From Crocinitomicaceae bacterium (GTDB lineage Bacteria > Bacteroidota > Bacteroidia > Flavobacteriales_D > Crocinitomicaceae), in the NCBI GenBank assembly GCA_014762645.1, contig JABURP010000108.1, forward strand, positions 1-64,000: a stretch of DNA of 64,000 bases, given 5' to 3'. The notes beneath the pieces were generated by a model, which was given only the letters and a program-made list of their open reading frames with translations, searched no databases and was not told the origin of the DNA. This document shows positions 61,875 through 64,000 of this stretch, piece by piece (within the stretch, counting starts at the first letter, position 1; the number at the start of each line of letters is the position of its first letter). A program made the translations under genes and the position numbers.

Positions 61875-64000
61875 CTATTCTCGAATCAGGGTAACTGTTC
61901 CTTGCCCTTCTTCAGTTGTACCATTAGTATAAACAACACTGTATTTGTAGAAGTATGTACCATCATTACATGGTTTTCCGGACATATTATTTCCATTCCA
62001 CGCATCTGTAATTGAATTGAACTCATACACTACTTTCCCCCAACGGTCTAATACTAATGCTGAAAACTCTTCAACCGCCTGTGACTTAAATTCAAAAGTG
62101 AATTCATCATTAGCACCATCTGAACCTGGTGTAAATATATTTGGTGGAGTAATTTCTGGTTGATCATGAACAATAATCTCCTTACAAGTTGTATCAGTAC
62201 AGCCGTTCTTATTAATAGCTACCAAACAAACTTCAAATACATTTTCTCCTGTGTACACAGTATCTAGCTGTTCATTCACATCATGCGAAATATACCATGG
62301 AACATTGTTGTAGTCCAGGTTCCAGAAGAAAGTCGTATCTGATTGCGGATTATTCGGGTTAGCAAAGTACTGTGATTCATTTGTATATGTTACGTATACG
62401 GGTGCAGTTCCTTCCAGATTTCCATCCAACTCAGCAGATAAAACAGTAAAGGCCGCTATCGGATTAACACTATCCACATTGATGACCTGGACAAGTTCAC
62501 ATCCCACATCATCCACAACAGTTATCTGGTACGCTCCAGGATTTAATCCTCCCCAGGTGGTATTATTAGTTTGAGCACCGGTTTGTAAGTTTGTCCAGGT
62601 ATAGTCATAGTCAGGCACACCACCTATGGCAGCTGCTGACACTACACCATTTCCAGACTGATATCCGAATAATCTACAATATGCTGGTTGTGAAGCAAAC
62701 TCTGACAATTCGATTGGAGAATTTTGTGTTAATGTCCACTGATACTCATTTGAGCACCCGTTATCATCCAATAACGTTAATACATACGTTCCAGCTGGTA
62801 ATCCAGATGCTGTAGAAAAGTTATTAGGTGGATTTGGCACTACCCCTTGAAGATTCCAGTTATATGTAACATTACCAAAATTACCTGCAACACTATCAAC
62901 TATAATTCCACCAGTTGAATCTCCATAACAAAGTACATCTTTGATTGTAAAGAAGCCGTGTAGTGAATCCGGTTGGCCAAGATTGATCTCTACAGAGTCC
63001 ATACACCCATTGTCATCTGTAACATATGCCCAATAGATGCCTGCTGGAACCGTGTTAGCGACATCCCCTGTAAGTTGTGCATTATGAGACCAGGAAAAAG
63101 TCAAAGGTGATGTTCCTCCGGTAACTCCAACATCAATGGATCCATCACTAAAATTATAACATACCGGTTCATTTGAATTTTCAACAAAAATATCTAACTC
63201 TTGTGGTGCTGTAATATCTATCGGAATACAAACCTCACACCCTATGTCATCCGTTACACAAACGATCCAGGTACCTGGCATCATTGCGTTTTGAGTTGTA
63301 TTGGTTGCCGTACCCGGAAAGTCATTACCTAAAGGGTCTGTCCAAACAATTCCTGTAACAGTACCTGACGGTGTTGGAACTGCTGAAATTGTTGCTGTTC
63401 CGTTACCATCTCCGTAACACTCTTCACCTTCCAAATTAACAACAGTAATGATAATGAAATGTCCTGCCGAAGGAATAGTCACTGTAGAATCAGAAACACA
63501 GCCTTCAACATCTGAAACAATTATTGGAACAACGGTTCCTGCAATATCGGTATAGGAATCAGTTGTTCCAGCTGTTGGAGGATCATTAGCCATAACAATG
63601 GCGTAAGGACCACCCTGACCGGATGAACCTGAAATCGTTACGTCTACTGTACCTGTACCATTCATAGGACAATCCGGTGCCGGTGTTAGTGATATATTGG
63701 ATATTACCGGAGCACTAAAGACGCCTGAAGCAGTTGTACTGCACCCTTCGACGTCTGTGATAGTAATGTCCCAGGTTTGATTATTTGTAAGATCTGATAC
63801 CGTAGCTGTACCGCCATTTGGTACGCTTGTACTGGCAAGATTACCTGATCCCTGATTAACGATTGTATAGTTTCCAGAACCACCCGATATCATTATATCC
63901 ACACCATTTACTACAGCTGGTGGGTTACAATTCACGGCGTTAGTTGTAGTAATCTGACAGGCATAAGTTACTTCTACGGCATTACCAAGATTGTAGCAGC
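61875..64000 (-). CDS. SprB-repeat surface protein with T9SS type B C-terminal domain (5' end outside window)
   Basis: The frame is open from the right edge to the stop, so the visible 708 residues or so are the C-terminal part of a larger protein. It consists of SprB-like repeats of about 85 residues (GNYTIVNQGSGNL, DITITDVEGCSTTASGVFS, YWAYVTDDNGCMDSVEINLG, YVLTLLDDNGCSNEYQWTL), each with a conserved GC. A PKD-like segment follows, then the type B domain (ITPPNIFTPGSDGANDEFTF to CNDGTYFYKYSVVYTNG). SprB-like adhesins move along the surface and mediate gliding and attachment in relatives. Confidence 0.88.
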   Translation of the reverse strand, partial: CYNLGNAVEVTYACQITTTNAVNCNPPAVVNGVDIMISGGSGNYTIVNQGSGNLASTSVPNGGTATVSDLTNNQTWDITITDVEGCSTTASGVFSAPVISNISLTPAPDCPMNGTGTVDVTISGSSGQGGPYAIVMANDPPTAGTTDSYTDIAGTVVPIIVSDVEGCVSDSTVTIPSAGHFIIITVVNLEGEECYGDGNGTATISAVPTPSGTVTGIVWTDPLGNDFPGTATNTTQNAMMPGTWIVCVTDDIGCEVCIPIDITAPQELDIFVENSNEPVCYNFSDGSIDVGVTGGTSPLTFSWSHNAQLTGDVANTVPAGIYWAYVTDDNGCMDSVEINLGQPDSLHGFFTIKDVLCYGDSTGGIIVDSVAGNFGNVTYNWNLQGVVPNPPNNFSTASGLPAGTYVLTLLDDNGCSNEYQWTLTQNSPIELSEFASQPAYCRLFGYQSGNGVVSAAAIGGVPDYDYTWTNLQTGAQTNNTTWGGLNPGAYQITVVDDVGCELVQVINVDSVNPIAAFTVLSAELDGNLEGTAPVYVTYTNESQYFANPNNPQSDTTFFWNLDYNNVPWYISHDVNEQLDTVYTGENVFEVCLVAINKNGCTDTTCKEIIVHDQPEITPPNIFTPGSDGANDEFTFEFKSQAVEEFSALVLDRWGKVVYEFNSITDAWNGNNMSGKPCNDGTYFYKYSVVYTNGTTEEGQGTVTLIRE

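Noticed and set aside
1..64000. CRISPR arrays, rRNA, tRNA, transposase or phage genes.
   Set aside because: None seen: no regularly spaced direct repeats, no cloverleaf-like CCA-ended sequence, and no transposase or integrase motifs among translated frames. An integrase for the left-end array, if any, lies outside the window.

Overview
The window comes from a Bacteroidota chromosome, most likely a marine Flavobacteriia or Crocinitomicaceae-like lineage (lineage is inference). The signs are many secreted proteins with type IX secretion (T9SS) C-terminal sorting domains of type A and type B, two PorP/SprF outer-membrane proteins, many short lipoproteins with an S/A-C lipobox, a SusC-like TonB receptor with a carboxypeptidase-D-like N-terminal domain, and promoters of the Bacteroidota form TTTG-N19/20-TAnnTTTG. 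The DNA is AT-rich, gene density is high, and no rRNA, tRNA, CRISPR array or insertion sequence was seen.

Region 1 (1-4.7 kb) is unlike the rest. Short unrelated genes (DUF5655 protein, NhaA antiporter plus AAA ATPase, cupin, TPR lipoprotein, an unknown protein) all point the same way. They are separated by copies of a degenerate repeat about 60-110 bp long or more, ending in a core like ATAAATGCCTAACTTTAG followed by AAACGTT. The layout resembles an integrase-less gene-cassette array, and each repeat carries a TAnnTTTR promoter-like box close to the next start codon. Region 2 (4.7-14.6 kb) holds surface and periplasmic proteins: a heparin-lyase-like lipoprotein, a beta-helix lipoprotein, and an operon of cupredoxin-T9SS protein, cytochrome c lipoprotein, DUF5777 barrel and YceI protein. 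A PorP/SprF protein and a leucine-rich-repeat T9SS protein follow.

Region 3 (14.6-23.5 kb) contains an acyltransferase and a six-gene minus-strand metal uptake operon: TonB receptor, MntR/DtxR regulator, TroA-like binding lipoprotein, ATPase, a permease fused to a DtxR-like regulator domain, and a second permease. A DtxR-box-like palindrome overlaps the -33 region of its promoter. Nucleoside diphosphate kinase is divergent from it. Region 4 (23.5-47.5 kb) is mostly core and housekeeping: SAM hydrolase operon, PhoH, PurC, a LamG protein, GNAT, PorP/SprF, sterol-desaturase-like protein, HtpG, UbiB kinase flanked by coiled-coil proteins, a CBS protein, MeaB, an S4 protein, a TPR-LemA fusion with a TPM-domain partner, and SurE.

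Region 5 (47.5-64 kb) has a Wzx-type flippase, T9SS proteins, and a scar where the 3' ends of two deleted divergent genes abut. It continues with a TPMT-like methyltransferase, an RlmD-type 23S rRNA methyltransferase lacking the usual iron-sulfur cysteines, a CocE-type hydrolase, a LytS/LytR two-component pair, YchF, and the 3' part of a large type B-sorted SprB-repeat protein that runs off the right edge.
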